Shown: in pieces, positions 23,141 through 32,549 of the stretch
Position numbering within the stretch: position 1 is the first letter of the stretch
Layout: every line of letters starts with the position of its first letter
Assembly (NCBI GenBank): GCA_003574895.1
Contig: PJFB01000014.1
Location: 1-64,000, forward strand
Length of the DNA stretch: 64,000 nucleotides
DNA from: Geobacter sp.
GTDB taxonomy: Bacteria > Desulfobacterota > Desulfuromonadia > Geobacterales > Pseudopelobacteraceae
Direction: 5' to 3'
The notes under the pieces: model-generated
The model's database searches: none
What the model was told of the DNA's origin: nothing
Seen by the model: only the letters and a program-made list of their open reading frames with translations
Translations under genes and position numbers: made by a program

Positions 23141-26100
23141 TCAGGCCTTTTTCCCTTGCCACCGCCGCTTCAGCCACCCGCCGAAATCATCCATCAGGGT
23201 GTACATGACCGGCACCACCAACAGGGTCAGCAGGGTCGAGGTCAAGAGGCCCCCCACCACGGCGCGGGCCATGGGGGCGCGCCCTTCGCCGCCGGCGCCA
23301 ATGCCGAGAAAGAGCGGCATCATGCCGAAAATCATGGCCAGCGTGGTCATGATGATCGGCCTGAGACGGGTCCGGCCGGCCTGGATGACCGCTTCGCGCC
23401 GCGCCAGGCCGTCCCGCCGCTGCAGCACCTTGGCATAGTCCACCAGCAGGATGGCATTCTTGGTCACCAGCCCCATGAGCATGATCAGGCCGATCAGGCT
23501 CATGATGTTCACCGTGTCGCCGGTCAGCTTCAGCATGCCGGCCATGCCGACGATGGAGAGCGGTAGCGAGAGCATGATGGCGAACGGTTCGAAGAATGAT
23601 TCGAACTGGGCCGCCAGAATAAGGAACACGAACACCACGGCCAATAGCAGCGATTCACCCATGTAGCCGAAGGATTCCGCCATGTCCTCGGCCTCGCCGG
23701 AGAGATCAACCGAATAGCCTGGCGGCAAGTTGATCCTTTTGGCGGCGGCCTCCACGTATTTGGCTGCCGTGCCGATGGGGAGGTCGTCCAGGTTGGCGCT
23801 GACCGTCACCTGCCGGGCCAGGTCGCGGCGGTTGATCTCGGTCGGCGACGTGGCCACCCGCAACGTGGTCAGGCTGGAGAGCGGCACCAGCTTGGTGCCC
23901 CCCTCGGCGGCAGGCACCGACACCTTCAGGTCGGCCACCTGGGACGGACTGTAGCGCAAACCCTCCGGCAACCGCACGCGCACGTTCACGGCATCGCCAT
24001 CCTCGTCTTCATAGGTGGAAATCGCCTCCCCGCCCACCAGCCGTCCCAGTGCAGTGACGATGTCATTGGTGGACACCCCGGCAGAGAGCGCCTTTTCCCG
24101 ATCCACTTTCAGGCGGTATTCTGGAATGTCGTGCTCCAGGGTGACAGCCAGATCGACGATGCCGGGCACCTTGTAGAGTTCCTCCTTGAGACGCTGCCCC
24201 AGCTGTTTGAGCACGTTCAGGTCATCCCCTTTGAGGTTGGCGTTCAGCGGTTTCTGGGCGCCGCCGATCTGGCCCACCTCTTCGATGGAAAAGGTGATGC
24301 CGGCAATCTTGTTGAGCCGCTGGCGCACCAATCGCTGCAACACGAATTGGTTCCTTTTCCTCTCCTTGCGTTCCCTGAGTTTCAGGTAGAGCAGGCCGTC
24401 CCGCACCGTGCCGCTGTCGCCGGCGCCGATGGTGGCATAGCTGTGGTCGATCTCGGGGATGTCCCCGACCGCCGCCAGTATGGCCTGCAGGCGGCCTTCC
24501 GTTTCGGCCATGGAGGCATCGGGGGCGGTCTTGAAGGCAACCTGGAACTCTCCCTTGTCCTCATTGCTCATGAAGGAGGATTCCAGGGTGCCGAAGATCG
24601 CGATGCCGCCGAAAAAGGCCCCCAGGGCCAGGGCCATGACGGTCTTGCGGTGATCAAGGGCCCAGCCGATCAGGGAGCGGTAGCGGTCGGCGGCCAGGTC
24701 GAACCGGTCGTTGAAACGCTCCAGCAGCTTTGCCAAGCCCTTGCGCCGGCCATGGTTATGGATGGAGGGATCGTGCCAGCGGGAGGAAAGCATGGGGTCC
24801 AGGGTGAAGGAGACGAACAGGGAGACCAGCACGGCAAAGGCCACGCTGATGCCGAACTGGTAGAAGAACCGGCCGACGATGCCGCGCATGTAGGCCACCG
24901 GAATGAAGACGGCGATGATGGACATGGAGGTGGCAAAGACCGCCAAGCCGATTTCTGAAGTGCCGAAACGGGCCGCCTCCATGTGGTCCTTGCCCATTTC
25001 CAGGTGGCGCACGATGTTCTCCCGCACCACGATGGCGTCGTCGATCAGCATGCCGATAGCCAGGGAGAGGGCCATCAGGGTCATGACATTCAAGGTCATG
25101 CCCATGGCGTTCATCACGATGAAGGCCGAGATGACCGAGATGGGTAGGGTCACCCCGGTAATGACCGTGGAGCGCCAGGAGTTGATGAAGCAGAAGACGA
25201 TCAGAATGGTGAGGATGCCGCCGATGATCAGGGTTTCCTCCACGTCGGCCAGGGACTCCCGGGTCATGATGGTACCGTCGCGCACCATGTCCAGGGTCAC
25301 TCCGGGGGGGAGTTCCTTCCGGACCTTGGCCATGGTCTTCTTGACGTTATCCACCAGCTCCACCTCGTTGCCGCCCGACTGCTTGTAGACATCCAGGCCG
25401 ATGGCCGGCCGCCCGTTGACCAGGGCCAGCTTGCGTTTTTCCTCGGTGCCGTCCGACACCTGGGCCACCTCGCCCAGGGTGATGGGGCGGCCGTTTTTCT
25501 GGGCCACGGCCATGAGGCGGTACTGGCCGGCCAGTTCCGGCTTGCCATCGATCCTGAGCGGATACTCGGCCGTGCCCCTGGTCAGACGCCCCAGCGGCGT
25601 GTTGGTGTTTTCGGACTTGATGCCGTTGACAACATCGTTGACCCCCAGCCCCAGGCTGTCCAGCCGGGTCGGGTCGATCTCCACGCGGATCTCGCGCTTG
25701 AGGCCGCCTACCATGTCCACCTTGCCCACACCGGCCACGCTCTCGAAGCGCTTCTTGATTTTCTTTTCCACCAGGGTGGTCAGCTCCCGGGGGGACATGC
25801 TGTCGGACCTCACCGCCAGGGACGCCACGGGCGCGGCATTGAAATCCAGCTTCTGGATGATGGGCTCCTCGATCCCCTGGGGCAGGCTGCCGCGAATCGA
25901 ACCGATCTTGGCCCGTACCTCCTGGGCGCAATCGTTCACCCGCTGCTCCAGCTGGAACTGGACCATCACCGTGGAGACCCCCTCGCGGGAGGTGGAAAAG
26001 ACATGCTTGACCCCGGCGATCTGGTTGACCGACTCTTCGATCCGCTTGGAGACCTCCCGCTCCACCGTCTCGGGCGAAGCGCCGGGAAAGGTGGTCACGA

Positions 26101-26239
26101 TTGAGATCAAGGGGAATTCCACGTTGGGGAACATCTCGACCCCAAGCCGTTTGTAGGAGAAGATGCCGAGCACCACCAGCGCCAGGATCATGACCGTGGC
26201 GAAGATGGGGCGTTTGATTGAGGTATTGGAGAGGATCAT
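23141..26239 (-). CDS. RND-family efflux pump, inner membrane subunit (AcrB/HAE1 type)
   Basis: 1032 aa, the usual length. Twelve membrane segments in two halves, the N-terminal SIKRPIFATVMILALVVLG segment, periplasmic porter and docking regions, and the fourth-helix LSLAIGMLIDDAIVVREN motif with the proton-relay aspartates (IDDA) are visible. The pump exports hydrophobic compounds using the proton gradient. Downstream is TolC; upstream, 27 bp away, a DMT transporter. No membrane fusion protein is present in this operon. The matching one is probably at 56078..57229, which has an identical operator. Confidence 0.95.
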   Translation of the reverse strand: MILSNTSIKRPIFATVMILALVVLGIFSYKRLGVEMFPNVEFPLISIVTTFPGASPETVEREVSKRIEESVNQIAGVKHVFSTSREGVSTVMVQFQLEQRVNDCAQEVRAKIGSIRGSLPQGIEEPIIQKLDFNAAPVASLAVRSDSMSPRELTTLVEKKIKKRFESVAGVGKVDMVGGLKREIRVEIDPTRLDSLGLGVNDVVNGIKSENTNTPLGRLTRGTAEYPLRIDGKPELAGQYRLMAVAQKNGRPITLGEVAQVSDGTEEKRKLALVNGRPAIGLDVYKQSGGNEVELVDNVKKTMAKVRKELPPGVTLDMVRDGTIMTRESLADVEETLIIGGILTILIVFCFINSWRSTVITGVTLPISVISAFIVMNAMGMTLNVMTLMALSLAIGMLIDDAIVVRENIVRHLEMGKDHMEAARFGTSEIGLAVFATSMSIIAVFIPVAYMRGIVGRFFYQFGISVAFAVLVSLFVSFTLDPMLSSRWHDPSIHNHGRRKGLAKLLERFNDRFDLAADRYRSLIGWALDHRKTVMALALGAFFGGIAIFGTLESSFMSNEDKGEFQVAFKTAPDASMAETEGRLQAILAAVGDIPEIDHSYATIGAGDSGTVRDGLLYLKLRERKERKRNQFVLQRLVRQRLNKIAGITFSIEEVGQIGGAQKPLNANLKGDDLNVLKQLGQRLKEELYKVPGIVDLAVTLEHDIPEYRLKVDREKALSAGVSTNDIVTALGRLVGGEAISTYEDEDGDAVNVRVRLPEGLRYSPSQVADLKVSVPAAEGGTKLVPLSSLTTLRVATSPTEINRRDLARQVTVSANLDDLPIGTAAKYVEAAAKRINLPPGYSVDLSGEAEDMAESFGYMGESLLLAVVFVFLILAAQFESFFEPFAIMLSLPLSIVGMAGMLKLTGDTVNIMSLIGLIMLMGLVTKNAILLVDYAKVLQRRDGLARREAVIQAGRTRLRPIIMTTLAMIFGMMPLFLGIGAGGEGRAPMARAVVGGLLTSTLLTLLVVPVMYTLMDDFGGWLKRRWQGKKA

Positions 26240-26266
26240 GCGAAGATTCCTTTGAGGCCGGGTAGT

Positions 26267-26704
26267 CTAACGCCGTACTATCAGCGCCGCCCCGGCCGCC
26301 AGAAGGCAGATGCCCAGGAGCCGCATCGGGGTAAGCGGGATATGGCGCAGGCCAAAGACGCCAAACTGGTCCAATAGGACCGCCGTGGCCAGCTGCCCGG
26401 TGATGATGGCGGTCATGACGGCCACCGTGCCGATACGGGGGACGACAATGATGGTCAGGGTGACAAAAAAGGCGCCCAGCAGTCCGCCGGTCAGTTCCCA
26501 CCAGTTGGCATGGGCAATGTCCCGAATGTTGCCCCTGCCGGCAAACATGACCACCAGCATTAACGCCAGAGTCCCCACCGCGAAGGAGATAAGCGAGCTC
26601 TCATAGGCGCCTACCCGCTGCGCCAGGCGGGCATTGATGGAAGGTTGCACCGCAATCACTACTCCGCCGCAGGCCATGAGCAAAAACAACATGAGTTGAG
26701 TCAT
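26267..26704 (-). CDS. DMT-family transporter (DUF606/YdcZ type)
   Basis: 145 aa with five hydrophobic segments. The N-terminus MTQLMLFLLMACGGVVIAVQ and the QPSINARLAQRVGAYESSLISF segment are characteristic of the YdcZ/DUF606 half-size transporters. It is the first gene of the operon with RND and TolC. The promoter and TetR-type operator lie 73 bp upstream. The substrate is unknown; location with an efflux pump suggests export. Confidence 0.85.
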   Translation of the reverse strand: MTQLMLFLLMACGGVVIAVQPSINARLAQRVGAYESSLISFAVGTLALMLVVMFAGRGNIRDIAHANWWELTGGLLGAFFVTLTIIVVPRIGTVAVMTAIITGQLATAVLLDQFGVFGLRHIPLTPMRLLGICLLAAGAALIVRR

Positions 26705-26776
26705 TGATCCACCTCGGTATTGGCTTGGTATCAGGCTGGGGTTGTGCTGTCAGGCGTACATCCGGGGAAGGCTGTT

Positions 26777-26817
26777 TACCTATCGGTAGGTATAGGAATA
26801 TTTGCCTGATCTGTCAA
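26777..26817 (-). promoter_or_regulatory. Promoter and TetR-type operator of the DMT-RND-TolC operon
   Basis: On the minus strand TTGACA (26812-26817), 17-nt spacer, TATACC (26789-26794). The palindrome TACCTATCGGTAGGTA (26777-26792; half-site ACCTA-N4-TAGGT) overlaps the -10 box. The same promoter and operator, with the same spacing, lie before the TetR gene at 57939-57979. Confidence 0.85.
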
Positions 26818-26853
26818 ATTATTTTTGTGGCAATGATGATGCATTCGCAATAT

Positions 26854-26937
26854 GTCATTCCCGAAGCGATTCTGATCGGGAATCCAGGTTCAACTCTTTG
26901 AAATTATGGATCCCCGATAGAAGCATTCGGGGATGAC
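26854..26937. repeat. REP-type inverted repeat pair
   Basis: GTCATTCCCGAAGC...CGGGAATCC and, inverted, GGATCCCCGAT...TTCGGGGATGAC flank about 25 bp. This TCATTCCCG/GGGAATCC pattern is a common dispersed intergenic repeat (REPIN-like). Confidence 0.65.
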
Positions 26938-27016
26938 AAATAAATAGATTTGCGAGAGCATCAGTGGTGGGTGGCCAACTTTTGGCAAGGCAAGAATTAA
27001 AGCTTCGGCGGCATCC

Positions 27017-27775
27017 TCACCCCATCTTGTCGAGCAGCCTGAGCAGGCCGTCGAGGATGGTGACCGGATGGGGAGGGCAGCCCGGGATGTAGAGATCAAC
27101 CGGGAAGATGTTGTCGATCCCGTTGCGGCATTCCGGGGAATCCAGGAAGGGGCCGCCGTTGATGGCGCAGGCCCCGCAGGCGACCACGATCTTGGGGGCC
27201 GGGATCGCCTCGTAGGTCAGAAGCAGCGCCTGGTACATGTTCTCCGACACCGGGCCGGTGACCCAGAGGCCGTCGGCATGGCGCGGGCTGGCCACGAACT
27301 GGATGCCGAACCGCCCCAGGTCCCAGCCGATGGTGGAAAGGACGTTGGTGTCCGCCTCGCAGGCGTTGCAGCCGGCAGCGCTCACCTCGCGGAACTTGAG
27401 CGAGCGGCCGAACAGGGCCAGCATTTTGGCGTCAAGTGCCCGCGCCATCCGGCGTTCTTCACCCTCCCTGACGATCAGTTCCTCCCGCTTGTTGGCCGCC
27501 AGCGCCGCATCGCAAGTCATTTCGATGGCACCATGGCTGCAAGCCCGGCTGCAGGCACTGCAAAAAAGGCATTTCCCCATGTCGATGGACAAGACAGGCG
27601 TGCGGGAAATGGCGCCGTAGGGGCAGGCATCGATGCACTCCCGGCAGCCCTCGGGACAGGCGGCGCTGTTCAGGCGGGGATAGCCCCTCAGGAGTTCGGG
27701 GAGCTGGGCCGGTTCCTTGGGGTATTTTGTCGTGCGATGCCCCTGCTTGGCACGGGCAAGTATGGCGCGGATCAT
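27017..27775 (-). CDS. Ehr cluster A small subunit fused to a 2[4Fe-4S] ferredoxin domain
   Basis: 252 aa from ATG 27775 (GGAG 8 nt upstream); an upstream in-frame ATG at 27835 lacks a good site. Residues ~35-90 have two ferredoxin motifs (CPEGCRECIDACP and CLFCSACSRAC). Residues 110-250 are a NuoB/HycG-type small subunit with cluster N2 ligands in CNACE, CGAC and GCPP. It corresponds to HycF plus HycG, joined. It would pass electrons between a soluble donor or acceptor and the large subunit. It is the last gene of cluster A, separated from the large subunit by a 230-bp repeat-rich gap. Confidence 0.88.
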   Translation of the reverse strand: MIRAILARAKQGHRTTKYPKEPAQLPELLRGYPRLNSAACPEGCRECIDACPYGAISRTPVLSIDMGKCLFCSACSRACSHGAIEMTCDAALAANKREELIVREGEERRMARALDAKMLALFGRSLKFREVSAAGCNACEADTNVLSTIGWDLGRFGIQFVASPRHADGLWVTGPVSENMYQALLLTYEAIPAPKIVVACGACAINGGPFLDSPECRNGIDNIFPVDLYIPGCPPHPVTILDGLLRLLDKMG

Positions 27776-27826
27776 AGTGTGGCTCCAAAATAAGGGAAGT
27801 TCCGAGTCCCTAAGCTTTAGTAAAGC

Positions 27827-27862
27827 GTCCGACAAGTCTGACAGGTCGGACCAGTCAGACGT
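27827..27862. repeat. Four tandem 9-bp repeats (GTCNGACNN)
   Basis: GTCCGACAA, GTCTGACAG, GTCGGACCA, GTCAGACGT in a row, between the large- and small-subunit genes of cluster A. Confidence 0.75.
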
Positions 27863-27872
27863 CTAACAGATT

Positions 27873-28000
27873 GTTGAAAAACCCAGGTTGTTCAAAAATA
27901 GTCAGATCGTCGCTCCCGCAGAAAGGCCCGCGGAGGCGTAGCAGCGCTACGCCGCACAAGAGGTCTTTCGAGGACAGCGGCGAGATGGCTGTTTTTCAAC
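27873..28000. repeat. Intergenic repeat with GTTGAAAAAC ends
   Basis: The ends are GTTGAAAAAC (27873-27882) and GTTTTTCAAC (27991-28000). The middle has CGGAGGCGTAGCAGCGCTACGCCGCACAAG-type symmetry, a module also seen near 53448-53478. The repeat begins just after the large-subunit stop codon. Confidence 0.7.
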
Positions 28001-28006
28001 AACCTG

Positions 28007-29524
28007 CTAAAGATCAAAACCGCAGTACGACAGGTTGAAGCTCTTGTTGCACAGGGGGAAATCCGAGATCTGCTGTCCCCGCAGGGCCATGGCCAGGCCC
28101 TGCCAGTTGTGGAACGACGGGTCAACGATCTTGTAGCGGCCGAACCGGCCGGTCTCGTCCGTGACAGCGACATGGCAGACCTCTCCCCGCCACCCTTCGG
28201 TCAGGGCCACCGCCACTTGGTCCCCGGCAATGGCCCCCGCATTGTTGCGGTACACACCGGCCGGCAGTTGCCGCAGTTGTTCCTCGATGAAGTCCAGCGA
28301 TTTTTCCGCCTCCAGCCAGCGCAAAAGCGTCCTGGCGTGGACATCCCCTGTTGTTGCCGTAACAACGGGGATCTGGCTCATGCGATAGATGCCGAAGGGG
28401 TGATCCCGGCGGATGTCCCGGTTCAGGCCGCAGCCGCGGGCAGGTGGCCCCACCAGTCCCAACTCCCGGGCCGTTTCCTCGCTGACGGTGCCGGTGTTTT
28501 CGAGCCGCGCCAGAACCGACGGCGTGTTCCAGAGCAGATCAACGGCATTGGCGAGCTCTTCCCTGGCCGTGGCAATGCGGCTGCCAAGCAGCCCGGCCTG
28601 TTGCGGATTGCAATCAAAGCCCACACCGCCGGGGACGATCAGCCCGCGGCCGAACCTGCTCCCGCACAACACGGCGGACATATTCAGAAAATCGCCCCTG
28701 ATTCGCCCGCAAAAGGACGAGGTGGGCAGGTACCCCACATCCCCCGCGATGGCGCCCAAGTCGCCGGTATGGTTGGCCAGCCGCTCCAGTTCCAGGGCGA
28801 TCCCGCGGATCGCCTCGGCCCGGGCCGGCACCCTGGTTCCGGACAATGCCTCGATGATCATGGCATAGGCCTGGCCATGGCCGATGGTGGTGTCGCCGCC
28901 GATGGCCTCCATCTGGTACGGTGATCGGGGATGGGGGCCGCCGATCATGAACCTCTCGATGCCGCGATGCTGGTAGCCCAGGGAAATCTCCAGGTGGAAC
29001 ACCTGTTCGCCGTAGCACTGGAACCGGAAATGGCCCGGCTCGATGATCCCGGCATGGACCGGGCCCACCGCCACCTCATGGATCTCATGGCCCTGGACCT
29101 GGTAGAAGTCCATGACACCGGGCTCCTTGTCTTCCGGCACCCCTTTGCCCGGCCCGTTGAACAGAGGCCGCTGGAACCGGACCGGCTTGAGCCAGGGATG
29201 CCCTTCGATGGCAAGGCCGCACTGTTCGGCTATCTCCCGCTCGAAAAGGCTCACCTGGGGGCAGAGGGAGGCGATGGAGGGAAGCGCGGCATCCGCCGCC
29301 ACCTTTGCGCCAAGCAGCCCCAGCACCCCTTCGGCCTTTGATGCCAACAGGCAATACAGTCGGAAGTCGCCGCCATCCGGGGTGCCAAAGTAGGCGGAAA
29401 CCCGCCAGCCGTGGTCAGTGGCATCCAGGATGGCCCGCAGAAACTCCTCCAGCGGCAGCTCGGGGATATCCCGGCGGGGCACGGAGGTGCCGTTATACAG
29501 TTTTAAAATCGAGGCACTCATCAT
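28007..29524 (-). CDS. Ehr cluster A large subunit (NuoCD/HyfG-like, NiFe ligands lost)
   Basis: 505 aa. Residues ~1-130 are a NuoC (30-kDa) domain; residues ~150-505 are a NuoD/hydrogenase large-subunit domain (PVHAGIIEPGHFRFQ, then ELERLANHTGDLGAIAGD). Active hydrogenases bind NiFe through CGxC near the start of this domain and DPCxxC near the end. Here the first site reads EAIGGDTTIGH and the last VDPSFHNW, so all four cysteines are missing. The protein therefore cannot be a NiFe hydrogenase. It ends in DFPLCNKSFNLSY and CGFDL. The ATGATG start overlaps the upstream stop. Confidence 0.9.
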   Translation of the reverse strand: MMSASILKLYNGTSVPRRDIPELPLEEFLRAILDATDHGWRVSAYFGTPDGGDFRLYCLLASKAEGVLGLLGAKVAADAALPSIASLCPQVSLFEREIAEQCGLAIEGHPWLKPVRFQRPLFNGPGKGVPEDKEPGVMDFYQVQGHEIHEVAVGPVHAGIIEPGHFRFQCYGEQVFHLEISLGYQHRGIERFMIGGPHPRSPYQMEAIGGDTTIGHGQAYAMIIEALSGTRVPARAEAIRGIALELERLANHTGDLGAIAGDVGYLPTSSFCGRIRGDFLNMSAVLCGSRFGRGLIVPGGVGFDCNPQQAGLLGSRIATAREELANAVDLLWNTPSVLARLENTGTVSEETARELGLVGPPARGCGLNRDIRRDHPFGIYRMSQIPVVTATTGDVHARTLLRWLEAEKSLDFIEEQLRQLPAGVYRNNAGAIAGDQVAVALTEGWRGEVCHVAVTDETGRFGRYKIVDPSFHNWQGLAMALRGQQISDFPLCNKSFNLSYCGFDL

Positions 29525-30951
29525 TTTTCACCCAATAATTTGGCGCCTTCATGCAGCAACTCCTGCATGGGGGCCGGTATCCAGAGGCCCAGCATGAGGA
29601 TGATCCCCATCAGCGCCAGCAGCGGCAGGACAGTGCCGGGCGTATCGCGGTAGGTTGTGGTTTCCATGCCATCAGGGACGCTTCCCATCACCACCGGCAA
29701 TACTGTGGAAGCCATGCCGATGAAAATGACCGCCAGAAACAGGAGGAACAAGATCCCAGTCCAGGAGTTGCCCTGGGTGAAGGCGCTGCTGACAATGGTA
29801 AACTCGCTGATGAACGGCGCAAAGGGGGGCGAGCCGGTGATCGCCAGAAAGGAGGCCAGGAAAAGGGCACCCGACCACGGGGTCAGCCTGAGGGCGCCCC
29901 TGACAAAGGCCGTGCTCTTGCTGTTGTAGGCCCGGTGGATGTTGCCCGACGACAGGAACAGCACCCCTTTTGTGAGCGCATTATTGATCATGTGGAGCAA
30001 GGCGCCGAACAGGGCTGCCTTGCCCAGGCCCAGGGCCACCGCCATGATGCCCACATGCTCGACGCTGGAATAGGCCAGCATCCGTTTGAAGTCGCTTTGG
30101 CGGGCCATGAAGATGGCGGCGAACGCCATGGAGACAAGTCCCATGCCCAGCAACGCCCCCTGGAAGGAAGCGGCTTCGTTGGTGGCAACGGCTATCTGGT
30201 AGACCCGGAGCAGGGCCAGGAAGGCGCAGTTGACCAGGCCGCCGGCCAGGAGCGCGCCCACCAGTCCCGGGGCCTCGCCATAGGCATCGGGCTTCCAGGT
30301 ATGCAACGGCGCCAATCCCATCTTGGAACCGAAGCCGACCAGCAGGAAGATGAAGGCCGAATGCCGCCACCCCGCATGGAGCCTGGGGGCATCGTTGATC
30401 AGCGAGTTGAGCAGCAGCGTGACATCCTGCCGGGCAACTATGGTGGAGTACGCCAGGAAGAACAGCCCCAGCAGGGCGATGGCGATCCCCACGGAACAGA
30501 TCAGCAGGTATTTCCAGGTGGCCTCGATGGAGCGGGCGTTGTGGTTGAAGTAGATCAGTGGCGCCATGGCAACGGTGGTGGTTTCCAGCGCCACCCAGAG
30601 AAGCCCCAGGTTCTGGGAGATGGAGACCAGGGTCATGGCCGAAAGGCAGATCAGGAGCGCCATGCAGAGAATGCGGTTGGAGCGTTCCTGCCGGTAGCGC
30701 AGATAGCCGACCGCATAGAAGGCGCATACCGTGAAGAGGATGCTGATGCTGATGAGGACCAGCTTGCCCAGCGCATCCAGGTATATCCAGCCGTCATGGG
30801 ACGGGGGCGGCGATATGGCCACCACCGCAAAGGTCATGACAAGATGCAGCAGGGCAAAGACCGGCAGTACCAGCGGGCGCAGCCGGTTGTCGGGAATCAG
30901 CCAGGCGATCAGCGCCCCGAGGAGCGGTATGACAACGAATACCCACATCAT
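29521..30951 (-). CDS. Ehr cluster A antiporter-like subunit (HyfF/NuoN type)
   Basis: 476 aa with about 14 membrane helices of the NuoL/M/N (Mrp antiporter) family. Signatures include the helix-5 glutamate region (GLLWVALETTTVAMAPLIYF), the lysine in FGSKMGLAPLHTWKPDAYGEAP, and AYSSVEHVGIMAVALGLG. It would pump protons or sodium in response to redox changes in the attached hydrophilic arm. It overlaps the large-subunit start by 4 bp and lies 3 bp after the HyfE-like gene, so it is tightly coupled. Confidence 0.9.
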   Translation of the reverse strand: MMWVFVVIPLLGALIAWLIPDNRLRPLVLPVFALLHLVMTFAVVAISPPPSHDGWIYLDALGKLVLISISILFTVCAFYAVGYLRYRQERSNRILCMALLICLSAMTLVSISQNLGLLWVALETTTVAMAPLIYFNHNARSIEATWKYLLICSVGIAIALLGLFFLAYSTIVARQDVTLLLNSLINDAPRLHAGWRHSAFIFLLVGFGSKMGLAPLHTWKPDAYGEAPGLVGALLAGGLVNCAFLALLRVYQIAVATNEAASFQGALLGMGLVSMAFAAIFMARQSDFKRMLAYSSVEHVGIMAVALGLGKAALFGALLHMINNALTKGVLFLSSGNIHRAYNSKSTAFVRGALRLTPWSGALFLASFLAITGSPPFAPFISEFTIVSSAFTQGNSWTGILFLLFLAVIFIGMASTVLPVVMGSVPDGMETTTYRDTPGTVLPLLALMGIILMLGLWIPAPMQELLHEGAKLLGEK

Positions 30952-30954
30952 GAT

Positions 30955-31596
30955 CTAGTCCTCTCGCAAGGCGGTCAGCCGTGAAGTGTCGAGCGAGGAA
31001 AACTCGCGGCTGATATGGTTCATCACGATCCCCATGACAAAGACCCCCACCAGCAGGTCCAGCAATGCCCCGGCCTCGACCATGAGCGGCATGGCATCCG
31101 CCAGGATCAGGCCGAAGATGAAGATGCCGTTTTCCATCACCAGATAACCGATAACCTGGGAAATGGCCTTGCGGCGGGCCATCAGGATCAGGAAGCCGCA
31201 CATGATGGTCGCCATGGACGCCGGCACGAAGAGCAAGCCCTCATGTTCGGGAGCCAGCGGCAGCTTGGAGGCGAATACAAACGCCAGGGCCGTGAACAGC
31301 GCCCCAAGGACCAGGGAGGGGATGAAACCGATGAACGGCTCGATCTCGCGCCTTATCTCCGCCTGGCGGATGGCGTTCATGATCATCCATGGGATCACCA
31401 GCCCTTTTGCCAGTAGCATGCCGATGATAATCGCCACAAGGTGCCAGGAAAACGGGTGGATCAGGGCGGGGAGCACCCCCAGGACCACACCCTGCAAGGC
31501 AACCGCCCGGACCGAGAAGGCCAGGCGGCTGGTGCCCAACACAATGAAGTTGACCAGCAGCGACAGGACCAGCAATTGATCCGCAAGAGCATTCAT
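30955..31596 (-). CDS. Ehr cluster A membrane subunit (HyfE type)
   Basis: 213 aa with about seven membrane segments. It matches HyfE, the NuoK-like subunit of hydrogenase-4-type complexes. RRKAISQVIGYLVMENGIFIFGLI contains the membrane glutamate typical of this family. The N-terminal half is extra relative to NuoK, as in HyfE. It lies between the NuoH-like (4-bp gap) and NuoN-like genes. Confidence 0.88.
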   Translation of the reverse strand: MNALADQLLVLSLLVNFIVLGTSRLAFSVRAVALQGVVLGVLPALIHPFSWHLVAIIIGMLLAKGLVIPWMIMNAIRQAEIRREIEPFIGFIPSLVLGALFTALAFVFASKLPLAPEHEGLLFVPASMATIMCGFLILMARRKAISQVIGYLVMENGIFIFGLILADAMPLMVEAGALLDLLVGVFVMGIVMNHISREFSSLDTSRLTALRED

Positions 31597-31600
31597 ACCA

Positions 31601-32509
31601 TCACCTCACAACCAATATCAGGGAAAAGGCGGTCAGAATGATCGCCGCCACCAGCAGTTGGGGCACCCGGATCAGCCTCAGCCGCGCCATGACCGATTCC
31701 ACCACGCCGATGGCCATTGCCAGGAGGATCATGGACAGGGCGAAAATCAACCAATCGAGATAACTGTTGCCGCTGCTGAGAGGGAGGGCGATGTGCAGGA
31801 AAAACGCCCCCAGCAGATAGAGTTTGAGGCTGGCCCCGTACAGGATACAGCCGAAGTAGGGGCCGCTGTGATCCAGCACCATCACCTCATGGATCATGGT
31901 CAGCTCCAGGTGGGTGTTGGGGTCGTCAAAGGGGATCCGGCAGTTCTCAGCCAGCAACACCACGAACAGGCCGGTCATCATCAACAGCAGGGCCGCGCCG
32001 GTATCCCACCAGACAAAAAGCGTGACATGGTTGAGCATGGGGGTGAGGGAGAGGGAACCGCTGAGCCTGGTCAGGGTGATCAGGGCAAAGAAAAGCGCCG
32101 GTTCGGCCAGGCAGGAGAAGGTGACCTCCCGGGCCGCGCCCATTCCCTCGAAGCTGGACCCGGTGTCAAGGGCGGCGGCCGTGGTGAAGAAGCGGCCCAG
32201 GGCGAACAGGTAGGCAAACAGGATCATGTCGCCGGTAAAGGAGATCGGTGCGGCATGCCTGCCCAGCGGCACCAGCAGCGCGGCCAGCAGGGTGGCGGCC
32301 AGGGTGATGATCGGGCCGGCCTTGAAAAGCCAGGTCGTGGTATCGCTGATGACGACCCCTTTGCGCATCAGCCGCGCCAGATCATAGTACGGTTGCAGAT
32401 AGGGCGCCCCGACCCGGCCCGCAAAGGCCGCCTTGGTCTTGCCGATCACCCCCAGCAGCAGGGGCGGCATGGTGAGGACCAGGACCAGGTGCAGGATTGT
32501 ATCAACCAT
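31601..32509 (-). CDS. Ehr cluster A membrane subunit (HyfC/NuoH type)
   Basis: 302 aa with eight membrane segments. NuoH-family signatures include GRVGAPYLQPYYDLARLMRK, the AENCRIPFDDPNTHLELTMI loop with its acidic residues, and HEVMVLDHSGPYF. This subunit connects the redox module to the antiporter modules and forms part of the quinone-like cavity in relatives. It follows the HyfB-like gene after a gap that contains a MITE-like repeat. Confidence 0.92.
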   Translation of the reverse strand: MVDTILHLVLVLTMPPLLLGVIGKTKAAFAGRVGAPYLQPYYDLARLMRKGVVISDTTTWLFKAGPIITLAATLLAALLVPLGRHAAPISFTGDMILFAYLFALGRFFTTAAALDTGSSFEGMGAAREVTFSCLAEPALFFALITLTRLSGSLSLTPMLNHVTLFVWWDTGAALLLMMTGLFVVLLAENCRIPFDDPNTHLELTMIHEVMVLDHSGPYFGCILYGASLKLYLLGAFFLHIALPLSSGNSYLDWLIFALSMILLAMAIGVVESVMARLRLIRVPQLLVAAIILTAFSLILVVR

Positions 32510-32549
32510 AGGCTATCTCCTAATGGGCTTGATAATTAATCAATATCAC

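Noticed and set aside
29551-32539. Long plus-strand frames opposite Ehr cluster A
   Set aside because: The translations are Gln/Gly/Arg-rich low-complexity sequence, opposite clearly conserved membrane subunits.
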